This document shows, one piece after another, positions 1 through 6,521 of a stretch of 10,909 nucleotides of DNA (its first letter is position 1; the number at the start of each line of letters is the position of its first letter). A program made the translations under genes and the position numbers. This stretch comes from JACJWR01 sp964547485. GTDB lineage: Bacteria > Actinomycetota > Actinomycetes > S36-B12 > UBA10799. The stretch lies in the NCBI GenBank assembly GCA_964547485.1, contig CAZJNU010000080.1, positions 1-10,909 on the forward strand. The letters run 5' to 3'. The notes under the pieces were generated by a model, which saw nothing but the letters and a program-made list of their open reading frames with translations, had not been told where the DNA came from and searched no databases.

Positions 1-53
1 AGAGCAAGCGGCTCATAATCGCTGTGTCGCCGGTTCAAGTCCGGCCTCCGCTA
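1..53 (+). tRNA. tRNA-Met (CAT), elongator type, 5' end cut off by the window
   Basis: This is the 3' part of a tRNA gene. It holds the end of the D-arm, an anticodon stem at 7-11/19-23 with loop CTCATAA and anticodon CAT at 14-16, and a perfect 5-bp T-stem at 29-33/41-45 around TTCAAGT. The 3' acceptor strand is 46-52 and the discriminator A is at 53. CCA is not encoded. The anticodon stem lacks the three G-C pairs of initiator tRNA, so elongator Met is favoured. A tRNA-Ile with lysidine-modified CAT cannot be fully excluded without the 5' half, but tRNA-Met before rpmG is the usual actinobacterial order. Confidence 0.9.
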
Positions 54-83
54 CTTTTTCTCTCGACACCGAAAGGCACTGCC

Positions 84-251
84 GTGGCCAAGGCCTCAGA
101 TGTTCGCCCGAAGATCACTCTCGCGTGTGGGGAGTGCAAGGAGCGCAACTACATCACTAAGAAGAATCGACGCAACAACCCCGACCGGCTTGAAATGAAG
201 AAGTACTGCCCGCGCTGCAACCACCACACCGAGCACAAGGAAACCCGCTAG
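84..251 (+). CDS. rpmG: 50S ribosomal protein L33
   Basis: This 55-residue protein has the length and sequence of bacterial L33, a small protein of the large ribosomal subunit near the tRNA exit site. It keeps two CxxC pairs (CGEC near residues 15-18 and CPRC near residues 40-43), so it is the zinc-binding C+ form rather than the Cys-free form made under zinc limitation. The basic stretch between them (KKNRRNNPDR) is typical of the family. The start is GTG at 84, seven bases after a GAAAGG ribosome-binding site (71-76). An upstream in-frame ATG at 24 is inside the tRNA-Met gene and is not credible. The gene lies 30 bp after tRNA-Met, the normal actinobacterial arrangement, and is probably transcribed with the tRNA. 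Confidence 0.95.
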   Translation: MAKASDVRPKITLACGECKERNYITKKNRRNNPDRLEMKKYCPRCNHHTEHKETR

Positions 252-296
252 CAACCTGCGGCAATGAACCACCCGGCTTCTGTCGCAGGCTGCCGG

Positions 297-302
297 TAGC
301 AT
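297..302 (+). promoter_or_regulatory. Possible -10 element for the SDR-had operon
   Basis: TAGCAT fits the TAnnnT pattern of actinobacterial -10 boxes and lies 50 bp before the SDR start in the 100-bp gap after rpmG. No convincing -35 hexamer is found 16-18 bp upstream. The assignment is weak and read-through from rpmG is equally possible. Confidence 0.25.
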
Positions 303-351
303 CGCCGACAAGAACGAGCGTTGTGAGTCCAACGGCGAAGGGTGGCAGGTC

Positions 352-1161
352 ATGGGTCGGCTGCAGGGCAAGGTAGCGATCGTCACGGGGGGCGGTCGAG
401 GGATTGGTGCAGCCACGGCGGCACGACTGGCCGCCGACGGTGCCCGGGTCGTCGTGAACGACATTGATCCGATTCCCGCCGAGGAGACGGTCGCCGCGAT
501 TACCGCCAACGGCGGTGCGGCCTTCCCCTGCGTCGCCAACACCGTCGAGCTGGCGGAGGCCGAACGGTTGGTCGCGACCGCGGTGGAGCAGTTCGGCGCC
601 GTCGATATCCTCATTAACAACGCAGGCGCGACCCGGGACAAGATGTTCCACCTGATGGACGACGAGTTGTTCGATTTCGTCCTCGACGCCAATCTGCGCA
701 CCGCGATACATACCTCGCGGGCGGCCGTGCCGGTGATGCGTGATGCGGCAAAAGCGGAGATCGCCGCATCGGGCAGACCAGCCCATCACCGCAAGATCGT
801 GTTCACCTCGTCGGTCGCGGCGCTGATGGGCAACCCTGGGCAGGTCAACTACACGGCAGCCAAGGGCGGATTGATCGCCGTCACCAAGACTCTGGCCCGG
901 GAACTTGGCGCGTTCGCCATCAATGTGAACGCGGTGGCGCCCGGATTCATCGAGACCCGGATGACGGCGGCAAAGAAGCCGGGCGAGGCCACGGGTGTGC
1001 CGGAGGAGATGCGGCAGATGGCTCGGATGATGATTTCGTTGGGCCGGTTCGGCGAGCCGGAGGAGATCGCGGCGGTGCACGCGTTCCTGGCGTCGCCGGA
1101 TTCGGATTACGTTTCAGGAGTCACAATTCCGGTCACCGGCGGACAGATTGGCGGTATGTAG
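352..1161 (+). CDS. SDR-family 3-oxoacyl-(ACP) reductase-like oxidoreductase
   Basis: This 269-residue classical short-chain dehydrogenase should use NAD(P)H to reduce a 3-ketoacyl-thioester to the (R)-3-hydroxy form. The sequence shows the nucleotide-binding motif TGGGRGIG (residues 12-19), NNAG (89-92), and a catalytic Ser154, Tyr167 and Lys171 in FabG-like spacing. It ends with APGFIETRM and a C-terminal VTGGQIGGM. Asp37 after the second beta strand hints at NAD preference, but this is not decisive. Compared with FabG (about 245 residues) there is extra sequence around 130-147, rich in Ala, Arg and His. The start at 352 follows a purine-rich stretch (AAGGGTGGCAGG). The stop abuts the start of the HadA-like gene, so the two are almost certainly co-transcribed. 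The context suggests the reductive step before dehydration. The substrate is unknown, and a hydroxysteroid or polyketide substrate is possible. Confidence 0.85.
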   Translation: MGRLQGKVAIVTGGGRGIGAATAARLAADGARVVVNDIDPIPAEETVAAITANGGAAFPCVANTVELAEAERLVATAVEQFGAVDILINNAGATRDKMFHLMDDELFDFVLDANLRTAIHTSRAAVPVMRDAAKAEIAASGRPAHHRKIVFTSSVAALMGNPGQVNYTAAKGGLIAVTKTLARELGAFAINVNAVAPGFIETRMTAAKKPGEATGVPEEMRQMARMMISLGRFGEPEEIAAVHAFLASPDSDYVSGVTIPVTGGQIGGM

Positions 1162-1650
1162 ATGTCATTGAACATGGCCTGTGAGGGAAAGGTCTATCCG
1201 ACCACCCCGCCCTACCAGGTGGGCAGGGAGAAGATCCGCGAGTTTGCGACCGCGATCGGCGACTTCAACCCGGCCTACCATGACGTCGAGGCCGCGGCAG
1301 CTCTGGGCTACCCCGATGTGATTGCCCCGCCCACGTTCCCATTCGTGCTGACCATTCGGGCGATGGCTGCGGCGATGTTCGACCAGGAGCTGGGCATTGA
1401 CTACGCCCGGATTGTTCACGGCGAACAGTCGTTCGAGTTCGCGCGGCCACTGAATGCCGGCGATGAGGTCGTGGTGAAGGCGAGCTTGGAGAAGATGTTC
1501 GCCGCGGGTCGAAACGAGTTCGTGATCTGCAAGGCCGACGTCGAGACCGTCGAGGGTGAGCATCTGGTGACAACGAGGTCGGTGCTGGTGTCGAGGGGGA
1601 CGGCGCCGATCGTCGCAGACTCATCGACCAGTGAGGAGGCGGGACGATGA
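1162..1650 (+). CDS. HadA-like MaoC-family dehydratase subunit (FAS1-type N-terminal hot dog)
   Basis: This 162-residue protein resembles the HadA/HadC-type subunit of (3R)-hydroxyacyl-ACP dehydratase. Typical stretches are YQVGREKIREFATAIGDFNP (residues 18-37), then AYHD, GYPDVIAPPTFPFVL and a later GEQSFEFARPLNAGDEV. These subunits usually bind the acyl chain while the HadB partner supplies the catalytic residues. Asp34 and His40 sit near the hydratase motif but one residue further apart than in HadB. The ATG at 1162 directly follows the SDR stop. A second in-frame ATG at 1174 is possible, but neither has a strong separate Shine-Dalgarno sequence, so translational coupling is likely. The last codons overlap the HadB-like gene by 4 bp (ATGA). 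The HadA-like fold is secure; whether the substrate is a fatty acid or a special lipid is not known. Confidence 0.85.
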   Translation: MSLNMACEGKVYPTTPPYQVGREKIREFATAIGDFNPAYHDVEAAAALGYPDVIAPPTFPFVLTIRAMAAAMFDQELGIDYARIVHGEQSFEFARPLNAGDEVVVKASLEKMFAAGRNEFVICKADVETVEGEHLVTTRSVLVSRGTAPIVADSSTSEEAGR

Positions 1651-2072
1651 CGTACGCGGGTGAGGATCTCGAGGTTGGGCAGGTCGTCGCGACGGGCCGG
1701 TTCGGTGTTCAACGAATGAACCTGCTGATGTACGCGGGCGCCTCAGGCGACTTCAACGTGATCCACTGGAATGAAAGGTTGGCGACCGCTGTCGGCCTTC
1801 CCAACGTGATCGCGCACGGAATGTTCACGATGTCCCAGGCAGGGCGCGTCGTCACCGACTGGGTTGGCGACCCAGGCCGGGTCGAGTCGTTCGGGGTGCG
1901 GTTCACCAAGCCGGTGGTTGTGCCGGACGACGACCACGGCGCCCACATTGATGTCACGGCAACAGTGGCGGAACTGCTCGGTGACGGCCGAGTCCGACTC
2001 GACCTCATCGCGGAGGTCGACGGCGTGGGCGTGCTCGGTAACGCGACCGCGGTTGTCCGACTGCCCGTCTGA
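1647..2072 (+). CDS. HadB-like MaoC-family (R)-3-hydroxyacyl dehydratase, catalytic subunit
   Basis: This 141-residue hot-dog protein carries the hydratase-2 motif SGDFNVIHWNERLATAVGLP followed by NVIAHGM. Asp35 and His40 match the catalytic Asp/His pair of mycobacterial HadB, so this is predicted to be the active subunit. Paired with the product of the overlapping upstream gene it should dehydrate (3R)-hydroxyacyl-thioesters to trans-2-enoyl-thioesters. The length agrees with HadB (about 142 residues). The ATG overlaps the previous stop as ATGA, with GGAGGCGGGA just upstream as ribosome-binding site (1635-1644). In mycobacteria hadABC occupies this same place between rpmG and tRNA-Trp/secE. 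No HadC copy is seen here, and the SDR gene takes the leading position. An enoyl-CoA hydratase working in the hydration direction is an alternative. Confidence 0.88.
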   Translation: MTYAGEDLEVGQVVATGRFGVQRMNLLMYAGASGDFNVIHWNERLATAVGLPNVIAHGMFTMSQAGRVVTDWVGDPGRVESFGVRFTKPVVVPDDDHGAHIDVTATVAELLGDGRVRLDLIAEVDGVGVLGNATAVVRLPV

Positions 2073-2093
2073 CCCAGTCGGAATGCAGCTGGC

Positions 2094-3164
2094 GTGGACG
2101 CCATGAACGGCGTTGAGTCGGCGTCAGCCGATGCGCCCGTTCGACTCCGTGAGTTGACGACCCTCCGGCTCGGCGGCCCCTGTGGTGAGGTCGCGGTGGC
2201 CGAGTCGGAGGACGCTCTGATCGCGGCGGTGGCCGGGGCAGATGCTTGCGGCACGCCGGTGTTGGTGCTGTCCGGCGGCAGCAACGTCGTGGTGGCCGAT
2301 GCGGGTTTCGATGGCCGCGTGGTGTTGGTGCGGACTCGAGGCATTTCGACCGGCGTCTGCAACGACAGCGAATTGGTCGAGGTGGCGGCGGGGGAACCAT
2401 GGCCGGACTTTGTGGCGCAGATGGTCGCCAGCGGTCGGTCTGGGGTGGAGGCGCTCGCCGGCATCCCCGGCTGCGTTGGATCGACGCCAATCCAGAATGT
2501 CGGCGCCTACGGGCAGGAAGTGGCGGACACGATCGTCGGCGTTCGAGTGTGGGATAGGGCCGCGGGCGCGGTTGTGAAGCTCGACTCGGCGAGTTGCCGG
2601 TTCAGCTACCGAAGTAGCACCTTCAAAGTCAATCCCGATAGGTATGTGGTGCTCTCGGTCAGATTCCGACTGCCATTGCAGTCCGCCGCGGCCGCCATCC
2701 GGTATCCCGAGCTGGCCATCCGACTGGGTGTCGGACTGGACCAGCCGGCGGACCTCGCAGATGTCAGCCGGACCGTGCTGGAACTGCGGCGCGGCAAGGG
2801 GATGGTGCTCGATGCCGAGGACCACGACACCTGGAGTGCCGGTTCCTTCTTCACGAATCCGATTCTGACTCCGGACGAGGCCGCGTCCTTGGCCCCGGCC
2901 GCCCCGCGCTTCGAGGCCGGTGGTGGCCGGGTGAAGACCAGCGCAGCGTGGTTGATTGATCAGGCCGGCTTCAGCAAGGGCTATGGGCTACGACCCGACG
3001 CGACGGTGACAATCAGTACCAAGCACACCCTGGCTCTGACCAACAGGGGAGGTGCCAGCACCGAGGAGTTGCTGGAACTTGCCCGCGCAGTGAGGACGGG
3101 AGTGCGCGCGAAGTTCGGGGTCACGTTGATGCCGGAACCGGTGTTGGTCGGCTGCGCGCTCTAA
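2094..3164 (+). CDS. murB: UDP-N-acetylmuramate dehydrogenase (UDP-N-acetylenolpyruvoylglucosamine reductase)
   Basis: MurB is a cytoplasmic FAD enzyme that reduces UDP-GlcNAc-enolpyruvate to UDP-MurNAc with NADPH, the second committed step of peptidoglycan synthesis. The 356-residue product shows TTLRLGGP near the N terminus, the FAD-binding SGGSN (residues 60-64), and GIPGCVGSTPIQNVGAYG (123-140). Arg173 lies in SYRSSTFK, Ser251 in SAGSFFTNP is the expected proton donor, and Glu348 lies in MPEPVLVG. The STPIQN wording and overall length match the type I (E. coli-like) class. The start is GTG at 2094, but an ATG three codons later (2103) is equally possible because neither has a clear Shine-Dalgarno sequence. 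The gene lies 21 bp after the HadB-like gene in the same direction and may belong to that operon. It converges with the aminotransferase only 23 bp downstream, with no obvious terminator hairpin between them. Confidence 0.95.
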   Translation: MDAMNGVESASADAPVRLRELTTLRLGGPCGEVAVAESEDALIAAVAGADACGTPVLVLSGGSNVVVADAGFDGRVVLVRTRGISTGVCNDSELVEVAAGEPWPDFVAQMVASGRSGVEALAGIPGCVGSTPIQNVGAYGQEVADTIVGVRVWDRAAGAVVKLDSASCRFSYRSSTFKVNPDRYVVLSVRFRLPLQSAAAAIRYPELAIRLGVGLDQPADLADVSRTVLELRRGKGMVLDAEDHDTWSAGSFFTNPILTPDEAASLAPAAPRFEAGGGRVKTSAAWLIDQAGFSKGYGLRPDATVTISTKHTLALTNRGGASTEELLELARAVRTGVRAKFGVTLMPEPVLVGCAL

Positions 3165-3187
3165 CGTCTGGCCGCACCGAGGGGGAG

Positions 3188-4399
3188 TTACTCCGCGAGC
3201 AGCGTCGCGATCCGCCCGATACCTTCACGTAGGTCGTCGTCGCTGAGGGCGTAGGAGAGGCGAAGGTAGCCAGGAGCGCCGAACGCCTCGCCGGGCACCA
3301 CTGCCACCTCGGCCTCGTCGAGGATCACCTCGGCCAGCTCCGCAGATGTCGTTGGCACCCGCCCGCGCAGTTTTCGCCCCAGCACCCCCTCGACACTCGG
3401 GTAGGCGTAGAACGCCCCTTCGGGTTCAGGGCAGGCAACTCCGGGGATCCCGTTCAGCAGCTCCACTATCGTTCGACGGCGACGGTCGAACGCGACCTTC
3501 ATCACCTCGACCGCCTCCAGGCCACCGCTGACGGCCGCTAACGCTGCCATCTGCGACACGTTTGCGACATTGCTGGTCGCGTGCGACTGCAGGTTGGTCG
3601 CGGCCTTGGTGATATCGGCCGGCGCGATCATCCAGCCCACCCGCCAACCAGTCATCGCGTAGGTCTTGGCTACCCCGTTCACGACAATGCAGCGGTCGGC
3701 GAGTTCCGGGACCAGCACCGGCATCGAACTGAACTCGGCGTCGCCGTAGACCAGGTGCTCATAGATCTCGTCGGTCACCACCCACAACCCGCGGGCCGCT
3801 GCCCAGCGCCCGATCTCGGCAACCTGCTCCGGCGAGTAGACCGCGCCGGTCGGATTGGAGGGCGACACGAACACCAGCGCCTTGGTGGCGTCGGTGACAG
3901 CCTGGTCCAGCTGCTCCACCGTTGCCCGGTAGCCGCTGCTGGCGTCGGTCGGCACGACAACAGGCACGCCACCCGCCAGTTGGATGGACTCCGGGTAGGT
4001 GGTCCAGTAGGGCGCCGGCAGCAGCACCTCGTCGCCTGGATCGAGTAACGCGGCGAAAGCGTTGTACAGGGCCTGCTTGCCACCGTTGGTGACCAGCACC
4101 TGGTTAGCCTCGACAACGTACCCGGAATCCCTGGCAGTCTTGGCCACGATCGCGGCTTTCAGCTTCGGCAACCCGCCGGCGGGGGTGTAGCGGTGCATTG
4201 CCGGGTCACTGCAGGCGGCGACTGCTGCGGCCACGATGTAGTCGGGCGTCGGGAAGTCGGGTTCCCCGGCGCCGAATCCGATCACCGGTCTGCCGGCGGC
4301 CTTCAGTGCTTTCGCCTTTGCATCGACCGCCAACGTTGCGGACTCTGCGATGGATCCGATCCGGGTGGACACTCGCTTCGATCTGGGCATGGCAGACAT
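3188..4399 (-). CDS. aspC: Pyridoxal-phosphate-dependent aspartate aminotransferase, subgroup Ib
   Basis: This 403-residue fold-type I aminotransferase interconverts aspartate and 2-oxoglutarate with oxaloacetate and glutamate; relatives also act on prephenate. The PLP Lys245 is in VAKTYAMTGWRVGW. Other landmarks are SNPTG (181-185, Asn182), TDEIYEHLVYG (Asp210, Tyr213), Arg253 and the carboxylate-binding Arg380 in YLRLSYA. Ser20, Thr22 and Lys108 match Ser15, Thr17 and Lys109, the residues Thermus class Ib AspAT uses for acidic substrates, which supports aspartate over a neutral amino acid. The gene stands alone on the minus strand, converging with murB and divergent from tRNA-Trp/secE. Its start has only a weak GCGGAA upstream; ATG at 4390 (codon 4) is an alternative. 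A perfect inverted repeat lies 10 bp before the start. A Streptomyces aminotransferase occupies the same place upstream of secE. Confidence 0.9.
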   Translation of the reverse strand: MSAMPRSKRVSTRIGSIAESATLAVDAKAKALKAAGRPVIGFGAGEPDFPTPDYIVAAAVAACSDPAMHRYTPAGGLPKLKAAIVAKTARDSGYVVEANQVLVTNGGKQALYNAFAALLDPGDEVLLPAPYWTTYPESIQLAGGVPVVVPTDASSGYRATVEQLDQAVTDATKALVFVSPSNPTGAVYSPEQVAEIGRWAAARGLWVVTDEIYEHLVYGDAEFSSMPVLVPELADRCIVVNGVAKTYAMTGWRVGWMIAPADITKAATNLQSHATSNVANVSQMAALAAVSGGLEAVEVMKVAFDRRRRTIVELLNGIPGVACPEPEGAFYAYPSVEGVLGRKLRGRVPTTSAELAEVILDEAEVAVVPGEAFGAPGYLRLSYALSDDDLREGIGRIATLLAE

Positions 4400-4408
4400 T
4401 GTTCCGCA

Positions 4409-4441
4409 CGACTACCCGAATCGCACCGCCCCGGGTAGTCG
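4409..4441. repeat. Perfect 10-bp inverted repeat (operator or 5'-UTR hairpin candidate)
   Basis: CGACTACCCG at 4409-4418 is repeated exactly in inverted form (CGGGTAGTCG) at 4432-4441 with a 13-bp spacer, so the arm centres are 23 bp apart, about two helical turns. It lies 10 bp upstream of the aminotransferase start and partly overlaps the -35 position of the candidate tRNA-Trp/secE promoter. No U-run follows on either strand, so it is not an intrinsic terminator. It could be a dimeric-regulator operator or, in RNA form, a 10-bp hairpin in the aminotransferase leader. Confidence 0.6.
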
Positions 4442-4466
4442 CAGCGCGTCGCGACTCGCGTATGGT
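4438..4466 (+). promoter_or_regulatory. Candidate promoter for tRNA-Trp-secE-nusG
   Basis: TATGGT (4461-4466) serves as a -10 box and GTCGCA (4438-4443) as a poor -35, 17 bp apart. This predicts a start near 4473, about 70 bases before tRNA-Trp. The same hexamer TATGGT appears in one of the rpoB promoter candidates (9583-9588). The -35 is weak, so this is tentative. Confidence 0.4.
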
Positions 4467-4541
4467 GGTCGCCGGTACCCCCGGTGCCGTGCGTGAGCCT
4501 GCCCTGAGCCTTGGGCGGGTTCGGTGCTACCGAGGATACGT

Positions 4542-4614
4542 AGGGTCGTAGCTCAATTGGCAGAGCACCGGTCTCCAAAACCGGGGGTTGTGGGTTCAAG
4601 TCCCTCCGACCCTG
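4542..4614 (+). tRNA. trpT: tRNA-Trp (CCA)
   Basis: A full cloverleaf can be drawn. The acceptor stem AGGGTCG/CGACCCT is at 4542-4548/4607-4613 and the discriminator G at 4614. The D-stem is GCTC/GAGC, and the anticodon stem is 4568-4572/4580-4584 with loop CTCCAAA and anticodon CCA at 4575-4577. The T-stem is 4590-4594/4602-4606 around TTCAAGT. CCA is not encoded. One T-stem position (4591/4605) is a U-U mismatch. tRNA-Trp directly before secE is a long-conserved order in actinobacteria and other phyla. secE starts 78 bp later, so the tRNA is probably processed from the secE-nusG transcript. Confidence 0.96.
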
Positions 4615-4692
4615 CGACGCGACCTGCATGGCTGCTGTGGCGCCCGCCGCAGTTTTCGTCCCCGGCCCCGGCCGGACATACGGAGGTTCTAC

Positions 4693-5067
4693 GTGAGCGA
4701 AGACGACGGCGACCAGTCGCCGCCTGACGCTGCCGGGAACGAGCAGGACGCCGGACAGGATTCGAGTGCCGCCGACAAGAAGGCAGCCAAGTCGGAAGTA
4801 GCACCGCAGAGCAGCAAGAAGGAGGCGGTCAGCAAGGGCAAGGCGAAAGCCAAGCCGAAGAAAGAGCCCAAGCCCGGCATGATCGCGCGCTTCAGACTCT
4901 TCCTGCGGCAGGTGATGGCGGAACTTCGCAAGGTCATTTGGCCCACCCGCAAGGAGCTAATCGACTACACCGTCGTCGTCCTGATCTTCGTGGTGATCAT
5001 GGCTGCGATCCTCGCCCTCTACGACTTCACCTTCGCCAAGGGAGTGTTCTTCGTCTTCGGCGAATAG
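4693..5067 (+). CDS. secE: Preprotein translocase subunit SecE
   Basis: SecE is the small clamp subunit of the SecYEG protein channel in the cytoplasmic membrane. The 124-residue product has a hydrophilic N-terminal tail (1-60) rich in Lys, Ala, Ser, Asp and Glu. It is followed by the conserved amphipathic segment FLRQVMAELRKVIWPTRKEL (70-89) and a single membrane helix (about 93-112) near the C terminus. This one-helix layout is the common bacterial form, unlike the three-helix E. coli protein. The start is GTG at 4693, six bases after CGGAGG (4681-4686). Upstream in-frame starts at 4588 and beyond lie inside tRNA-Trp and are rejected. nusG follows after 55 bp, the usual secE-nusG pair. Confidence 0.95.
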   Translation: MSEDDGDQSPPDAAGNEQDAGQDSSAADKKAAKSEVAPQSSKKEAVSKGKAKAKPKKEPKPGMIARFRLFLRQVMAELRKVIWPTRKELIDYTVVVLIFVVIMAAILALYDFTFAKGVFFVFGE

Positions 5068-5122
5068 CGCGAACCCCCACATTCCAGACCACTTGACCCG
5101 CATGCCTTCAGGAAGGACGACA

Positions 5123-5986
5123 GTGTCCGACACGCACGAGACCCCCGACGTCGTGGCCGAAAGTGCCGACGACGTGGAGGTCGCTGAGGCCTCGTTCCCA
5201 GTCGACGTCCCCGAGGATGCCGAAATCGCTGCCATCGAGGACATCGCCGACGCCGAGATCGCGGCGTCCCCGGATCCGATTGAGGCCGAGGTGGTGGAGA
5301 TTGCGGCCGCGGACGCCATCGCGGACGCAGAGATCCCGCTGCCGGAGCAGCTGGCTGACGAGGACGCCGAGGAGGACCCGCTGGAGGAATTCCGGCGCAC
5401 CCTGCGAGAGGCGCCGGGTGACTGGTTCGTGATCCACTCGTACTCCGGCTATGAGAAGCGGGTCCGGGCAAATCTGGAATCGCGGATCAAGTCGATGAAC
5501 CTGGAAGATGACATCTTCCAGGTTGAGGTTCCCAGCGAGCAGGTCACTGAGATCAAGCAGGGCCAGCGCAAACAGGTCGAGCGGAACAAGTTCCCCGGCT
5601 ATGTCCTGGTCCGGATGTACATGACCGACGAGACCTGGCGCGCCGTCAGCGACACCCCCGGCGTGACCGGATTCGTCGGTCCGCGGGGATCCGACCCGGT
5701 GCCGCTCTCGCTGTCCGAGGTCGAGCAGATGATCGCACCGGAGCCGGTCGAGCAGACCGCGGCTGCCGGCGGCGGCGCGGCCAGCCCGGCTGCTGCCACG
5801 GCCGTGGTCACCGAGATCGATGTCGCAGTCGGCGACTCGGTCACGGTCATCGACGGGCCGTTCGCTACCCTCCACGCCACTGTCTCGGAGATCAATCTGG
5901 ACGCCCAGAAGGTCACCGGTCTGGTGGAAATCTTTGGCCGTGAGACCCCGGTCGAACTCAGCTTCAGCCAGATCCAGAAGAACTAG
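5123..5986 (+). CDS. nusG: Transcription termination/antitermination factor NusG
   Basis: NusG binds the RNA polymerase clamp and affects pausing, Rho-dependent termination and transcription-translation coupling. The 287-residue product is much longer than E. coli NusG (181). It has an acidic N-terminal tail (1-97) with recurring (E/A)DAEI units, an NGN domain (98-205) starting DWFVIHSYSGYEKRV and containing FPGYVLVRMYM and TPGVTGFVG, an Ala/Gly-rich linker (207-229), and a KOW domain (233-287) with VGDSVTVIDGPFATL and ending GRETPVELSFSQIQKN. Streptomyces NusG has the same layout. The start is GTG at 5123, placed by AGGAAGGA (5110-5117); an upstream ATG (5093) lacks such a site. rplK begins 13 bp after the stop, so the two are co-transcribed. 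Confidence 0.95.
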   Translation: MSDTHETPDVVAESADDVEVAEASFPVDVPEDAEIAAIEDIADAEIAASPDPIEAEVVEIAAADAIADAEIPLPEQLADEDAEEDPLEEFRRTLREAPGDWFVIHSYSGYEKRVRANLESRIKSMNLEDDIFQVEVPSEQVTEIKQGQRKQVERNKFPGYVLVRMYMTDETWRAVSDTPGVTGFVGPRGSDPVPLSLSEVEQMIAPEPVEQTAAAGGGAASPAAATAVVTEIDVAVGDSVTVIDGPFATLHATVSEINLDAQKVTGLVEIFGRETPVELSFSQIQKN

Positions 5987-5999
5987 GAGCACCACGCAC

Positions 6000-6434
6000 A
6001 TGGCCCCGAAGAAGAACAAGAAGGTCACCGGCCTGATCAAGTTGCAGATCACCGCTGGTGCTGCGAACCCGGCGCCCCCGGTGGGCCCCGCCCTCGGTCA
6101 GCACGGCGTCAACATCATGGAGTTCTGCAAGGCGTATAACGCCGCGACCGAGGCCCAGCGCGGCCAGGTCATCCCAGTGGAGATCACGGTCTACGAAGAC
6201 CGATCCTTCACTTTCATCACCAAGACACCGCCTGCGGCCAAACTCGTGCTGAAGGCCGCTGGGGTCGAGAAGGGTTCCGGGAACCCGCTCAAGCCGGTCG
6301 CGAAGATCACCAAGTCGCAGGTGCGGGAAATCGCCGAACTCAAGATGCCCGACCTCAATGCCAACGACGTGGACGCCGCGATGAAGATCATCGAGGGCAC
6401 CGCCCGCTCGATGGGCGTCACCGTCGTCGACTAG
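6000..6434 (+). CDS. rplK: 50S ribosomal protein L11
   Basis: L11 forms the base of the ribosomal stalk with 23S rRNA helices 43/44 and takes part in factor binding and in RelA sensing of uncharged tRNA. The 144-residue product has the usual length. It shows the N-terminal proline-rich motif AANPAPPVGPALGQHGVNIM (residues 21-40), which is where thiopeptide antibiotics contact L11, and a C-terminal RNA-binding domain with KITKSQVREIAELKMPDLNA. The ATG at 6000 follows AGGAG at 5985-5989, which overlaps the nusG stop codon and indicates coupled expression. An in-frame upstream extension to 5820 would overlap nusG and is rejected. rplA follows after an unusually long 165-bp gap. Confidence 0.97.
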   Translation: MAPKKNKKVTGLIKLQITAGAANPAPPVGPALGQHGVNIMEFCKAYNAATEAQRGQVIPVEITVYEDRSFTFITKTPPAAKLVLKAAGVEKGSGNPLKPVAKITKSQVREIAELKMPDLNANDVDAAMKIIEGTARSMGVTVVD

Positions 6435-6456
6435 TTCGGTTGGCATAGGCCGGTTC

Positions 6457-6521
6457 GGTCGGTTCGGATCGACCAGCTGATGTGGCAATAAGTTCGACCC
6501 CGGCGGGAGCCAACCGCCGGG
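6457..6521 (+). promoter_or_regulatory. Two RNA hairpins in the rplK-rplA gap, possible L1-type control region
   Basis: The 165-bp gap between rplK and rplA holds two good stems. The first is a 7-bp stem at 6457-6463/6468-6474 with one G-U pair and a TCGG tetraloop. The second is a perfect 8-bp stem CCCGGCGG/CCGCCGGG at 6499-6506/6514-6521 with a 7-base loop. Neither is followed by a T-run, so they are unlikely to be intrinsic terminators. L1 is known to repress its own operon by binding mRNA, but I cannot match the L1-binding consensus here with confidence. GTTCGG occurs three times (6434, 6453, 6462). Confidence 0.35.

Noticed and set aside
157..1080. A 307-codon minus-strand open frame opposite rpmG and the SDR gene
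   Set aside because: The plus strand has full catalytic motifs for L33 and SDR; the reverse product is Arg/Gly-rich without motifs.
3165..3187. Gap between the convergent murB and aminotransferase genes as a bidirectional terminator
   Set aside because: Only 23 bp, with no hairpin or T-run visible on either strand.
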